Assembly: GCA_036186865.1 (NCBI GenBank)
Contig: AP025067.1
Coordinates: 21,074,648 to 21,138,647, forward strand
Origin: Eustoma russellianum
Lineage: Eukaryota > Streptophyta > Magnoliopsida > Gentianales > Gentianaceae
Reading direction: 5' to 3'
DNA length: 64,000 bases
Shown: piece after piece, positions 44,601 through 55,993 of the stretch
Numbering within the stretch: the first letter of the stretch is position 1
Layout of the letters: the number at the start of each line of letters is the position of its first letter
The notes under the pieces: generated by a model
What the model saw: only the letters and a program-made list of their open reading frames with translations
Databases searched by the model: none
What the model was told of the DNA's origin: nothing
Made by a program: the position numbers and the translations under genes

Positions 44601-46565
44601 TAGCTGCACCCTTGAATGAATTAGTCAAGAAAGATGTAAGATTTGAATGGGGAGAAACACAACAACAAGCCTTTGAGGAACTTAAGAAACGTCTAACTTC
44701 TGCACCTATCCTGAGATTGCCCAACTTTGATGAAACGTTTGAAGTTGAATGTGATGCCAGTGGAGTTGGCATTGGAGCTGTATTGCATCAAGGTAACAAA
44801 CCTGTTGCCTACTTTAGTGAGAAATTGAAAGGAGCTTCCATAAATTATTCAACCTATGATAAAGAATTGTATGCCCTTGTCCGTTCTTTACAAACTTGGC
44901 AACATTATCTGCAACCTAAGGAATTTGTGATTCATACTGATCATGAAAGCCTTAAGTATCTAAAAGGTCAAGGAAAACTGAACAAAAGACATGCCAAATG
45001 GGTTGAATTCATTGAACAATTCCCTTATGTAATCAAGTATAAGCAAGGAAAAGAAAATGTAGTAGCTGATGCCTTATCTCGTCGCTATACTTTGATTACT
45101 ACTCTTTCATGTAACATGTTTGGTTTTGAGTCTATCAAAGAGATGTATCATTCTGATCATGACTTTAGTTCTATATATCAAGCATGCATTGATTCACCTT
45201 TTGCTAAATATTACTTGCATGATGGTTACTTGTTTAAAGAACATAAGTTATGTGTACCAATGTGTTCATTAAGAGAGTTATTGATTAAAGAGGCTCATGG
45301 AGGAGGTTTAATGGGTCATTTTGGCTCGTTAAAAACTTTGAAAACACTTAAGGAACATTTCTTCTGAGCGCATATGAGAGCACACTGTTGATAAGGTATG
45401 TGACCAATGTATTACTTGCAAGCAAGCAAAGTCTAGAACACAACCACATGGATTATACACTCCTTTATCTGTTCCAAGCTCACCTTGGACTGATATTTCT
45501 ATGGACTTTGTATTGGGATTGCCTCGTTCCAAAACTGGTAAAGATAGCATCTTTGTTGTTGTTGATAGATTTTCCAAAATGGCACATTTCATTGCATGTA
45601 AGAAAGTTGATGATGCTATTCATATTGCTGATTTGTTCTTTAAGGAGATTGTTAGATTGCATGGCATGCCACGAACGATTGTTAGTGATAGAGATACAAA
45701 GTTTCTAAGTCATTTCTGGCGTGTTTTGTGGAGTAAACTTGGTACTAAATTGTTATTTTCTACAACTGCTCACCCACAAACCGATGGTCAAACTGAAGTT
45801 GTTAATAGAACTTTGTCTCAACTGTTGCGTGTTGTCATTCAAAAGAACTTAAAGAATTGGGAAGATTGCTTAGCTTACATTGAGTTTGCATACAATAGAG
45901 TTGTTCATAGTGGAACATTGCATTCTCCTTTTGAAGTTGTTTATGGCTTTAACCCTTTGTCCCCGCTTGATCTTGTTCCCATACCTGTTCATGAACGTGT
46001 TAGTTTAGATGGTGAACGAAAAGCAAAACTTGTGAAAGAATTGCATGAAAAGGTTAAGTCACAACTTGAAGCTAAGAATAAAGTGTATGCCAATAGAGCC
46101 AACAGGAATCGTAAAGTTGTTATATTTGAGCCTGGAGATCTTGTTTGGTTACACTTGAGGAAAGAAAGATTCCCTAAGGAAAGGGACTCCAAGTTGAAGC
46201 CAAGAGGCGATGGACCGTTCAAAGTGTTGAAACGGCTTGGTGATAATGCCTATGTTCTCGATCTTCCTGAAGAAAGGTATGGTCCTATCTCTAAAACTTT
46301 TAATGTTGCTGACCTTTCTCCGTTTAGTATTGATTCAGATTCGAGGACGAATCCTTTTCAAGTGGGAGGGAATGATGAGCTACAGCCTAACCTTGTGGAT
46401 ACAAACACTGACGATGACACCTCATTGCCCCACAATGGTCCCATAACAAGGAGTATGGCTAAGAAATTGTTACAATGTGTTGAATCATTTCTTTACAGGC
46501 ATGAAGAGGATGAGCCAAGCAAAGATGATGTCCATTGGGTTTATATGATACAAGCTATGATCTAG
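41660..46565 (+). pseudogene. Element C gag-pro-pol, broken by single-base indels
   Basis: Same polyprotein as F, including the full GPY/F region (GPFKVLKRLGDNAYVLDLP) that F lacks and the LTR-encoded GPITRSMAKK tail. Breaks visible by comparison with A and F: one extra base near 41943, one extra T near 42425, one base lost near 43701, one extra G near 43868, one extra base near 44205, a stop at 45365 where F has Trp, and one extra base near 45384. Between breaks the motifs are intact: CFKCLGKGHFANQC, DSGSCTNVAS, YFDDILIYSK, CDASGVGIGAVL, MDFVLGLP, SDRDTKF and TDGQTEVVNR. Either this copy was moved by proteins from another element, or some indels are sequencing errors. Confidence 0.93.
46360..46372 (+). 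other. Polypurine tract of element C
   Basis: AAGTGGGAGGGAA directly before TGATGAG at 46373; translated as part of the polyprotein (QVGGN). Confidence 0.92.
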
Positions 46566-47376
46566 TTGTATCAAATGCATATTGTACATATCTTTAGATG
46601 TTCTTTTAATATTGTTAGTTTGTTAACTTTGTTTTAGGATAGTTTGTGTTGTATTCTTGCCTTATCTTTCAGGTACACGTTTTTAGCTTGAAGATGCAAA
46701 TGAAACCTGAATTTTTGTCCAAACAAAGAGGTGAAATGCAAGTAGCTTACAAGCAAGATGGTGACAAGCACCCATGTCAAAAAATCTGATTTCTTCTCAC
46801 GTGAATAAGGAAGAAACAAGCAGCTCAAAGCTATAACCAATAGGAAGGAGTCTTGCAAAAGCTTAAACCAATCACAATCAAGTTAGAAGAAGAATGCAAG
46901 CTGCTCAACATTTGATCCAATCAAATTCTTGAAGAAAAACGTTGGTTTAAGGCCTAGATACTTTGAAAATTCAAAGACCAACTTGCAACCAATCAAAAGG
47001 GAGTTCAACCAAGCTGCTCACTACAACATCCAATCATAATTTTTGGCTGAATTCAAGCAAGGAAAGAAACGTTGTCTAAGCAAAGTTTGTTTGAAAATTC
47101 AACACCAAGTTGCAACCAATCAAAGGCCTTTCTCAAAGCAAGCTGCTCTGTGTGTTATCCAATCAATTTGATCAAAGAAAGAAGGCTGAATCTAGCAAAG
47201 AATACACGGCAAGCAACCAGAACTTTTGGAACCAAAAGATGCTCAAACAATTTCCAAGCAAAGCATGTCATTTTAGACTAGTACCTTGTACATTAAAGCT
47301 TGTACTTCCTAGCATTTTCGTTTGTATAAGTAAGGGTAGGAACCAGATTGTAAAAACAACCATTATCAATACACAT
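46373..47376 (+). repeat. Element C 3' LTR, first part
   Basis: The first 193 bases are the last codons of the polyprotein. It is cut at 47376 by copia-2 in the R/U5 part (target CACAT, 47372-47376). Confidence 0.95.
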
Positions 47377-50151
47377 TGTTGGACCTGTATAGCACCACTA
47401 GAGGGGGGGTGAATAGTGGGTTAGCGGAAATTACACTACAATTACCTTCAAAAACTTGTTTGAAGACCCCTTTGCCTCTTTAGCCTCAGATTCTGGAATT
47501 TCCAGAAACAGTTCAATGTTTTGAGTGCTTTGGTTGAACCACTTATACACCTGTGCAAGCTCTCAAACTTGGCAGAGATCAAGTTTAGAATGTTTATAGT
47601 ATGTCATAAAAATTTCAGTCAATTCCAAGCAAGTTTGCACGTTCAAATAAGCAAGATAAGTAAAGTGTGCAATTCTGGCAGTTTCAGGCAGAATGTTAGC
47701 TTAACTTCAAACGATGATATCTCAAAATCTACCCGTGCTATTTTGATGAATCTTATGTCAAATTAAACCTTATGATGTCTAGTTTAATTTGATATAATGC
47801 TCACTTCAAGATTCGTAGGATAACCTATTCAAATTGAACAAGTTTTGCACACTGGTCAGAATTGTTCACAGAATGTAGCAACAATTTTGTGAAGACGATT
47901 TGAATATGCTAAACTCCTTAGAATTTAGTGATTCTTGCGGCTAATGAAAGCTAACACATTGAAGTATAATATATCCAAAATTCATGCAATTCTAAGACTG
48001 TTTGCTTGTTCAACTATGCGTGCCAAGTTAGTGTAATTCTCAGGCAGAAAACAGTAAGTGCAGGAAATAAGTAAAGAACACAAGGAATTATCCTGGTTCG
48101 GTCAATGTGACCTACTCCAGTCCCAAGAGACACCTTCTCTTGGATTTCACTAAACACCAAACACCAAAGTCACCTTACAAAGCCAAAGGAAGAAGCTTTT
48201 CACCAACTTCTTCAAGAGACTTCACCAAAACAAACAGCAACTAGTTTGTTTCACCTTTGCACCTTTGCACCTTTTGCTCACCTCTAAGGAGTAAGCTTTA
48301 TACACCAGCTTCTCCCTTACAATATGTCGTTTAAAAGGTGTTGAAATGACAAGAAATGAAGAACTATACAATCATAAAGCTTGCTGCAAATGTGTTCTTC
48401 AATATAGAAGAATAGAAGAGAAGAATGGAGACAAAGAGCTGAATGTCTTGCTTGCTTTTCTTGTTGTTCGTTGGTGCTCTTTTACTCTTCACCTTTGGAG
48501 CTATTTATAGCCAAGAGGACAGCCTAAAGGCTCCTCTAAGTAGACGTTGAAATGGTTGAGGAATGGAGAGATTTCAGCACTTTTCTAGCTATCCAAATTC
48601 AGCATTTGACTTTCAAGATAAAGTTGATCTTTTGATGCTTTGAATTGGTCTTCCAATCTGAACTTTTACCCTTCATCTTATCCCATTATAGACGTTGGAG
48701 CTGAGGTGGAAAATGACTTCATTTGAACGTTTAAAAGGCAGCTCCAATCAGCAATGTCCATGTGTGAATAACTTGCCATGTATGCAGCTGAATTGGCATG
48801 TGTTTTGAACAAATTTGGCTCCTCAATTTGAATGTTAAATAGACGTTGGAATACCCTAGAATCAGGCATTGGAGAATAGTTCAAAGATAGAGAGAAATCA
48901 GCTAAGCCTTTGAGTTTGAATTGGTCTTCAATTCTTTATCATATAGCCGTTGCATATGCTTCAAATTTGCTACATTGTAGGACTTGTTTTTGTCACACAT
49001 TATAACCTGAATCTTGACCATATAACATACGAAATTTTTCTTCATTTTTGAGCCAACATAGCCGTTGAAAACAGCTCCAAAATATACAAGAATAATCATT
49101 TGAAATCAGCACCAAAATAGGATTTATTTCAACTTGCCTTGACTTGTTCAAAAGCTGAAGGTTTGAACATGATTTGTGTGCCTATATCCGTTTGCACACA
49201 TATAATATATAGCCATTTATGTCTTCAACATGTAGCATAGAATACCATATGAAGAATGCCAAGAATTCCAAGAAAACCATATATGTGATAACCATAAGAA
49301 TTCCATTTGAGATACCATGCTGCCCATTTCCATAAATATAGGGCACGTACCATATGTGACATAAACACATATAAACATCATATAAACAATATATAACACG
49401 TTAGAAGATCCATTGGCAAGTGAAGAGACCAGAATACCCCTTAGCACAAAAATAGGAATTTTGTCCTAGGATGAACCTAGACATGGTGCTGCTCCAGATT
49501 CATTTTTGCCATGATGTGACATGACTTATAAATGTGTCATATGATCATATAAATCCGTTGGAAGAAGACCAAATAAGAATGAGAAGTCCAAATGGTGAAA
49601 TTACCAAAATAACCCTTATAAAGGTCAATAAGCTTCACCACCGTGTCAACTCAGTTTTTATCCGTGTCAAGCATGCTTTTCCTCAGCCAATTAGATTCTA
49701 AATTGAATAAGGATCATGTGGGCTTTTGAATGACTCAATTTGGAGTTCATTTGCTCAAGATATGAACCAAAACCTGCAATAGAATACTAAACCGAGCAAT
49801 TTGCCTTATATTGTAAGTCATGTGACTTCAAGGCTTGGTTAGATCATATAATTAACATGTATTGGCATATATATCATCTAAGATCAGTTTGAACATGTCT
49901 TGATTTAGACATGTGATTGAATTGGCCAAGTTCAATCTCATGATCTTAATCAAACTTGTTCAATCTTGATTCATTCAATCAATTTCACATTTAGCTCATA
50001 AATTCTAGCTCATAAATTCAATCCCATGCTCACATATACTTTAAACGTTATACACACATACATGCTCACATATGCATTTTGCAATATATCACAACAATCT
50101 ACATGCTCACATATGCATTTTGCAATCATTCAAACATGATATATCACAACA
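47377..50151 (-). repeat. Copia-2 3' LTR
   Basis: On the plus strand it runs TGTTGGACCTG to TATCACAACA. TATA box at 48502-48509 (minus strand). Confidence 0.95.
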
Positions 50152-50336
50152 ATCTCCCCCTTTTGATGATTTGCAAAATTACCCCACATATGTGTATATT
50201 AAGCATCTAAATCAAGTGTAGCTGCTCTTTAAATCAAGTTAAGCTGCTCTGCTCCCCCTTAATGTGTTATCTCCCCCTTAACATGTATATGTGTTATCTC
50301 CCCCTTAACATGATATACATATATCTCTCCCCCTTA
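50152..50336 (-). other. Multiple polypurine tracts of copia-2
   Basis: TCCCCCTT (AAGGGGGA on the minus strand) recurs several times, for example near 50253, 50271, 50299 and 50327, as well as the CTCCCCCTTTT tract at the LTR edge. Same arrangement as copia-1. Confidence 0.8.
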
Positions 50337-50383
50337 ATTTTGTAAATTATGCAAAAGACTGAACTATGTGCACGGTGTAGTAG

Positions 50384-53300
50384 TCAGGTGTGAGCAATTA
50401 ATCCAAGTCTTGCACGTAAATGCTCAAAGATAGCTTGATTAAGGGGTTTAGTGAATATGTCAGCTACTTGTTGATCAGTTCTAACATGTTCAATGTGTAT
50501 ATGTCCAAGATTAACATGATCACGGAGATAATGATAACGTACTTCTATATGCTTTGCCTTAGAGTGTAGTACAGGGTTTTTAGACAAATTTATAGCACTT
50601 GTACTATCACAATAGATGGGGATATTATTTACATGTATTTCAAAGTCTGAAAGTTGTTGTTTAATCCATAATAGTTGAGTACAACATAGACTTAAAGCCA
50701 TATATTCTGCTTCAGTAGTAGAAAGTGCAACACTAGATTGTTTCTTTGAAAACCAAGATATTAGTGAGTTTCCTAGGAATTGACATGTTCCACTAGTGCT
50801 CTTTCTATCTACTCTACATCCACCATAATCTGCATCTGAATATGCATGTAGACTTAGACTAGATTGTCTATCATACCATAAGCCTAATGTTGGTGTATGT
50901 TGAAGATATCTAAATATTCTTTTTACAGCTTTAAAGTGTGACAACTTAGGCATACTTTGAAATCTTGCACACATACATACTGCAAACATAATATCAGGTC
51001 TACTAGCAGTTAGATATAGCAATGAACCAATCATAGACCTATATAGTTTTTCATCAAATGCAACACCATTTTCATCTTTGTCTAATTTTGTTGAAGTACA
51101 CATTGGTGTTGGAGATGGTTTCAAGTTTTCAAAGTTGAATTTCTTTATCATATCTCTTATGTATTTGGCTTGATTGATATGTATACCACTTGATGTTTGT
51201 TTTATTTGCAAGCCTAAGAAATAGTTTAATTCACCAACCATAGACATTTCAAACTCAGACTTCATACAATCTTCAAAGTCTTTTACTAAGTTAGGATTAG
51301 TTGAACCAAAGATTATGTCATCTACATATATTTGTATTACAAGCAAATCTTTGTCTTTCTTTTTCAAGAATAAGGTACTATCTATGGTTCCTCTTTGAAA
51401 TTGTTACTTAGTAAAAAGTTGGCAAATCTTTCATACCATGCACGGGGGGCTTGTTTCAAACCATATAAGGCTTTCTTAAGTTTATATACATGATTAGGGT
51501 TCTTTGGATCTTCAAAGCCTGGTGGTTGTTTAACAAAAACTTCTTCTTGGATATAGCCATTTAAGAATGCACTCTTAACATCCATTTGGAATAGTTTGAT
51601 GTTATTATAACATGCAAAAGCTAATAAGAGGCGTATGGATTCTAATCTTGCTACGGGGGCAAATGTTTCATCGTAATCAATACCCTCTTCTTGATTATAT
51701 CCTTGAGCTACAAGTCTTGCTTTATTTCTTACTACAACCCCTTGTTCATTCATTTTGTTCCTAAACACCCATTTAGTTCCAATGATTGATTTATCCTCGG
51801 GTTTAGGTACTAAATCCCACACATTGTTTCTTTCAAATTGGTTTAACTCTTCATGCATTGCATCTATCCAATATGCATCGTTTAAGGCATCATTCACATT
51901 CTTAGGTTCAATTTGGGATATAAGTGCATGCCATTGATCATATTCATTAGGATTTATTTGCCTACGTGTTCTAACCCCTTGATTTACATCGCCTATGATA
52001 AGTTCTTGAGGATGCTTTTGTTTATCTCTTATTTGCCACCAATTACTTGGTTGTGCATCTTCAATAGGTTCATGATGTTCAATAGGCTGGTTAGGCACAT
52101 TTTCTTCATTACGTTCTTGTGTAGGGGGAGTTTGAACTTCATGCATTTCAAGAGTTTGATTTGGTGTTTCAATTTGATCATTTGTAGGTGGTAGGATAAG
52201 TTCATCTTCATCATGAAGTATTTGATCATTTGGTACATAGATTTCATGTTGATTACTTGTTTGGAGATATGCATTTTCATTGAACTTCACATGTATAGAT
52301 TCAACTATCTTTCTTGTTTGTGCATTATAACATCTATATGCTTTAGAGTTCATTGAATATCCCACAAATATATGTTCATCAGACTTAGGATCAAACTTAT
52401 CTAAGTTATCTTTTGTGTTCAATACAAAGCATTTACAACCAAAGACTTTTAGATAGTTTACTTTTGGGAGTCGTCCATTTAAGATTTCAAATGGTGTTTT
52501 GTTCAATTTCTTTCTTATTGATAGTCTGTTGATCATATAACTTGAAGTGTTTACTGCTTCAGCCCATAAGAATTTAGGTACTTTGTTTTCTACCATCATT
52601 GTTCTTGCTACTTCTTGAATAGTCCTATTCTTTCTTTCAACTACACCATTAAGTTGAGGAGTTCTTGGTGGGGAGAATTCATGTTTTATACCCTTTTCAT
52701 TACAGAATTTGATTAATTCACTATCTTTAAACTCACCACCTCTATCGCTCCTTATCTTAATAACATGTGATTCATGTTCATTTTCAAGTTGTCTAATTAG
52801 ATTAGTTATAGATGATGCACTTTCATCTTTTGAAGCAAGAAACAATGTCCAAGTATATCTTGAGAAATCATCAACTATTACACATACATAATAACTTCCA
52901 CCTAAGCTTCTTGTTCTACATGGACCAAATAAGTCTATATGCAAGAGTTCTAGTATTCTTGATGTTGTGACCTCGGTTTTAGGCTTAAGGGATTCTCTAA
53001 CATGTTTGCCTTTGATACAAGATTCACATAGTTGAAAATCATCCAAGTTAAGTTTAGGCAATCCTTTAACAAGACTTTTAGCGTGTAGTTTTTCTAAGGT
53101 TGATATACCAATGTGTCCTAAACGTCTATGCCAAAGATTGGGATCAGATTCATGTGAAACAAGACATTTTGTGTTACTACTTAGCATATCATCCATGTTA
53201 AGCACATATATGTTTCCTTCACGTTTTCCTTTTAACACAACTTGATTGTTTTTATCCATTATCTTACAAGAAGTGGAGGAGAAGAGAACATTCAAGTTGT

Positions 53301-53595
53301 TGTCACATAGTTGAGAAACACTTAAAAGCTCAAAGGTTAAGTTACTTACAAGTAGGACGTTTTTGATCTCAAACTTGTTTGGATCACCAACCTTGCCTTT
53401 GCCAATTATTTGGCCTTGGTTGTTGTCTCCAAAGGTAACTTTGCCACCTTTTGCAACGTTTTTAAGTGTGCTAAACAAATTTTTGTTGCCCGTCATATGT
53501 CTTGAGCAACCACTATCAACTATCCAATTGGTTTTGTTCTTTTCATCTTCTTTGTTGTTATAACCAGCAACTTGTCTTTCTTTGATGTTATGTAC
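50384..53595 (-). pseudogene. Copia-2 Pol with a one-base frameshift in reverse transcriptase
   Basis: Same gene as copia-1 Pol: protease DSGCSRHMTG, integrase HIDLFGP, SDRGGEF and VVERKN, reverse transcriptase QMDVKSAFLNG, then YVDD and RNase H STTEAEYMAL. At about 51400 one base present in copia-1 (in AACAACTTTC) is missing, giving an early stop after LLSNNF; the rest is in another frame (50384-51367). The break falls between GLKQAPRAWYERF and the YVDD motif, so reverse transcriptase and RNase H are lost. Since the LTRs are almost identical, the lesion arose at or after insertion, or is a sequence error. Confidence 0.94.
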
Positions 53596-53687
53596 CTACA
53601 AATGTAAATAACAACTTAGGTACCCTTTGATTTTGGGTCCTTTCAAGGTTAGACAAGTTAAGTTCATGTTAGTGTACCTTTAGGTAC
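53596..53687 (-). other. Candidate 92-nt intron joining gag and pol of copia-2
   Basis: Same sequence as 30643-30734 of copia-1: GTACCT donor, CTAAC, TTTGTAG acceptor. Conservation here is weak evidence because the copies are almost identical overall. Confidence 0.42.
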
Positions 53688-55808
53688 CCAAACTTGAACA
53701 ACCTTTCTTGGTTTTGAAATGTTAAAATCATGTTGCATATAATGAACAAATAGTGGATTTTGATACATAGAATATGATGGAAAAGGGGCTGCACATTTAT
53801 GTCTAGTTGAATAAGCATTGTAAGTTCTATATGCATTTGAATGTTGCCATGTATATGAGTTATATCTTGGCCGTGTATAAGCATTGAATTTAGGCCGTGT
53901 ATACGCAAGATGTTGTGTGTGTCTAGGCCGTGTGTTGTAAACTGATTTAGGCCGAGAGTATGTCATGTTCTTCACATAAGCATGTTGTTGCATATAAGGC
54001 ATAACTTGAGCAGATTGCATACTACTTTGTTTAGGCATTCTTGTATATATGTAAGCATGGTTTCTAGGTGTATTTACCTTCCTATATGTTGATGCATTTT
54101 GCAATCTTTGTGATGAAGGTGGTGTGGGCAGAATAGGTTCATTTCTAAATGCATTTGGCCTATATTTCATGTTGGTTGAAGATGATACAAATGTTGTTTC
54201 CTTAGGTGTGTATTCAGCTTCTTTAACATATCCAAGACCTTGTTTGTCATTTCCATGCTTTTGAGATGCAATAAGAGTGTCTAACATGTTGGAACCATTC
54301 TTAAATTGTTCTAAAGATTTGTTCAAGTCTAGGTTGCATGCTTTTAATGATTCAAATTCAGTTTGTATTTCATGTAATTTAGACTTTAAAACGTTGTAAT
54401 CAACACATTGCACACATTTCACATTTTCATGTTTGTTCTTAAGTTCCTTAATCTGATTTTGCATTGAACTAATAGTGTTAGATGATTCAAGTTGAAGAAC
54501 TTCTAGTTGAGAAGTTAGATTCAAGTTAGACGTCTCCAACTTGTTCTTCTCCTCAACTATTCTTTTCTTCTCCTTGGATAGCTTCTTATATCTATCATGC
54601 AACTTTTCTAATTCATCCAACAATTCATCTTGAGTAAAATCACATTCAGAGTCAGAATCGAATGTTACCTCATTTGTAGACTTTGAAGCCAAACATGTTT
54701 GTGCAACTTCAGGTTCCTCCTCGGATTCGGATGAAGATGTGTCATCCCAAGTGCTTGAACTTGCCTTGAGAGCTTTCTTCTTCCTTTGCATAGGTTCTAC
54801 TCTAGTTTTTGTCCTTGTCTTTTCATCCATGTCACGGTTTTTGTTCTTGTTTGGACAATCATATGATATGTGTCCTTGTTTGCCACATTCATAACACTTA
54901 AGTTCTTTATCATACCATTTACCATCTTGTTTGTTAGATTTCACATTGATAGGGGCAGCTGATTTTGCTTGTCTTATAGTTGGTCTTTTCTTGAAAAACT
55001 TCCTTAAACGCCTAGCTAACAACATTATGTCTTCTTCATCACTTTCATCATCACTTTCATACTCGGCTTGATTAGATGATTCGGGTTCATTTGTTACAAA
55101 TGCAAGTGATTTAGACTTGTTACTAGTTTCAGCCTTTCTTATATTCAACTTGTTTTCATAAACTTTTAAAGAGCCTATCAATTCATCAAGTTTTATTTGA
55201 GAAAGATCTTTGCTTTCTTCAATGGCACTAACTTTGGCATCCCATTCAATTGGCAAACTTCTCAAAACTTTTTGCACTTTTTCTTTCATCAAAAACGTTT
55301 TACCAAGGGATTCAAGTGAGTTGTATAAGTTTGTAAGCCTTAAATCCATATCAACAATTGATTCATTTGGCAGTAAATGAAATGTTTCAAGTGTAGTCAT
55401 TAACATGTTAATCTTTGATTCCTTTACTTGATTAGTTCCTTCATGCTTCATTTCAAGACATTTCCACATATCCTTTGCACTTAAACATGAAGAGACATAG
55501 GCAGATTCACTCCTACTTAAACCATTCAACAATAATTGCATTGCTTTAGCATTAAGACTCATTTTCTTTTTATCTTCATCACTCCAATCTTTTCTATATT
55601 TCTCAACTTCTTGTGATAAGCCATCAATTATAACATGCTTAGTAGGCACATAAGGTCCATCTTCAATGATAGACCACAAGTCTATATCAATAGCCATTAA
55701 GAACAATTTCATCCTAAGTTTCCAATGACTAAAGTTTTCTCCATCAAAAAGAGGTGGTCTTTGTGTGGACATGCCTTCTAATTCTATTTTCATGTGTGAC
55801 TTAGACAT
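53664..55808 (-). CDS. Copia-2 Gag, 714 aa
   Basis: Unbroken and almost identical to copia-1 Gag, with visible changes such as RKKK for RRKK and VKCVQ for VQCVQ. Starts MSKSHMKIELEG. CCHC knuckle C305, C308, H313, C318, coiled coil about 405-500, and Tyr-Thr-Arg-Pro repeats near the C-terminus. It could supply Gag in trans even though this copy's Pol is broken. Confidence 0.93.
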   Translation of the reverse strand: MSKSHMKIELEGMSTQRPPLFDGENFSHWKLRMKLFLMAIDIDLWSIIEDGPYVPTKHVIIDGLSQEVEKYRKDWSDEDKKKMSLNAKAMQLLLNGLSRSESAYVSSCLSAKDMWKCLEMKHEGTNQVKESKINMLMTTLETFHLLPNESIVDMDLRLTNLYNSLESLGKTFLMKEKVQKVLRSLPIEWDAKVSAIEESKDLSQIKLDELIGSLKVYENKLNIRKAETSNKSKSLAFVTNEPESSNQAEYESDDESDEEDIMLLARRLRKFFKKRPTIRQAKSAAPINVKSNKQDGKWYDKELKCYECGKQGHISYDCPNKNKNRDMDEKTRTKTRVEPMQRKKKALKASSSTWDDTSSSESEEEPEVAQTCLASKSTNEVTFDSDSECDFTQDELLDELEKLHDRYKKLSKEKKRIVEEKNKLETSNLNLTSQLEVLQLESSNTISSMQNQIKELKNKHENVKCVQCVDYNVLKSKLHEIQTEFESLKACNLDLNKSLEQFKNGSNMLDTLIASQKHGNDKQGLGYVKEAEYTPKETTFVSSSTNMKYRPNAFRNEPILPTPPSSQRLQNASTYRKVNTPRNHAYIYTRMPKQSSMQSAQVMPYMQQHAYVKNMTYSRPKSVYNTRPRHTQHLAYTRPKFNAYTRPRYNSYTWQHSNAYRTYNAYSTRHKCAAPFPSYSMYQNPLFVHYMQHDFNISKPRKVVQVWVPKGTLT

Positions 55809-55979
55809 GCTTCTTAGTGTGTGAGAAAATGTTTAAAACACTTATAAGAAGGAAAGAAAGTGTCACCTTGTTGTAGATACCAAATATGAAGAATATATGA
55901 CAACCAGAAAATTTCCAGCAACTTTGCAACTTGGAGTGTAAACTTTTTCAGCTCAAATAAGAATATGGTGCTCAACCTT

Positions 55980-55991
55980 GCTCTGATACCA
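55980..55991 (-). other. Primer binding site of copia-2 (initiator tRNA-Met)
   Basis: GCTCTGATACCA on the plus strand, that is TGGTATCAGAGC in element sense, two bases from the LTR. Confidence 0.95.
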
Positions 55992-55993
55992 AT

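Noticed and set aside
46200..46565. A chromodomain at the end of the gypsy integrase
   Set aside because: After GPY/F the sequence goes to FNVADLSPF and the GPITRSMAKK tail. I see no chromodomain aromatic pattern.
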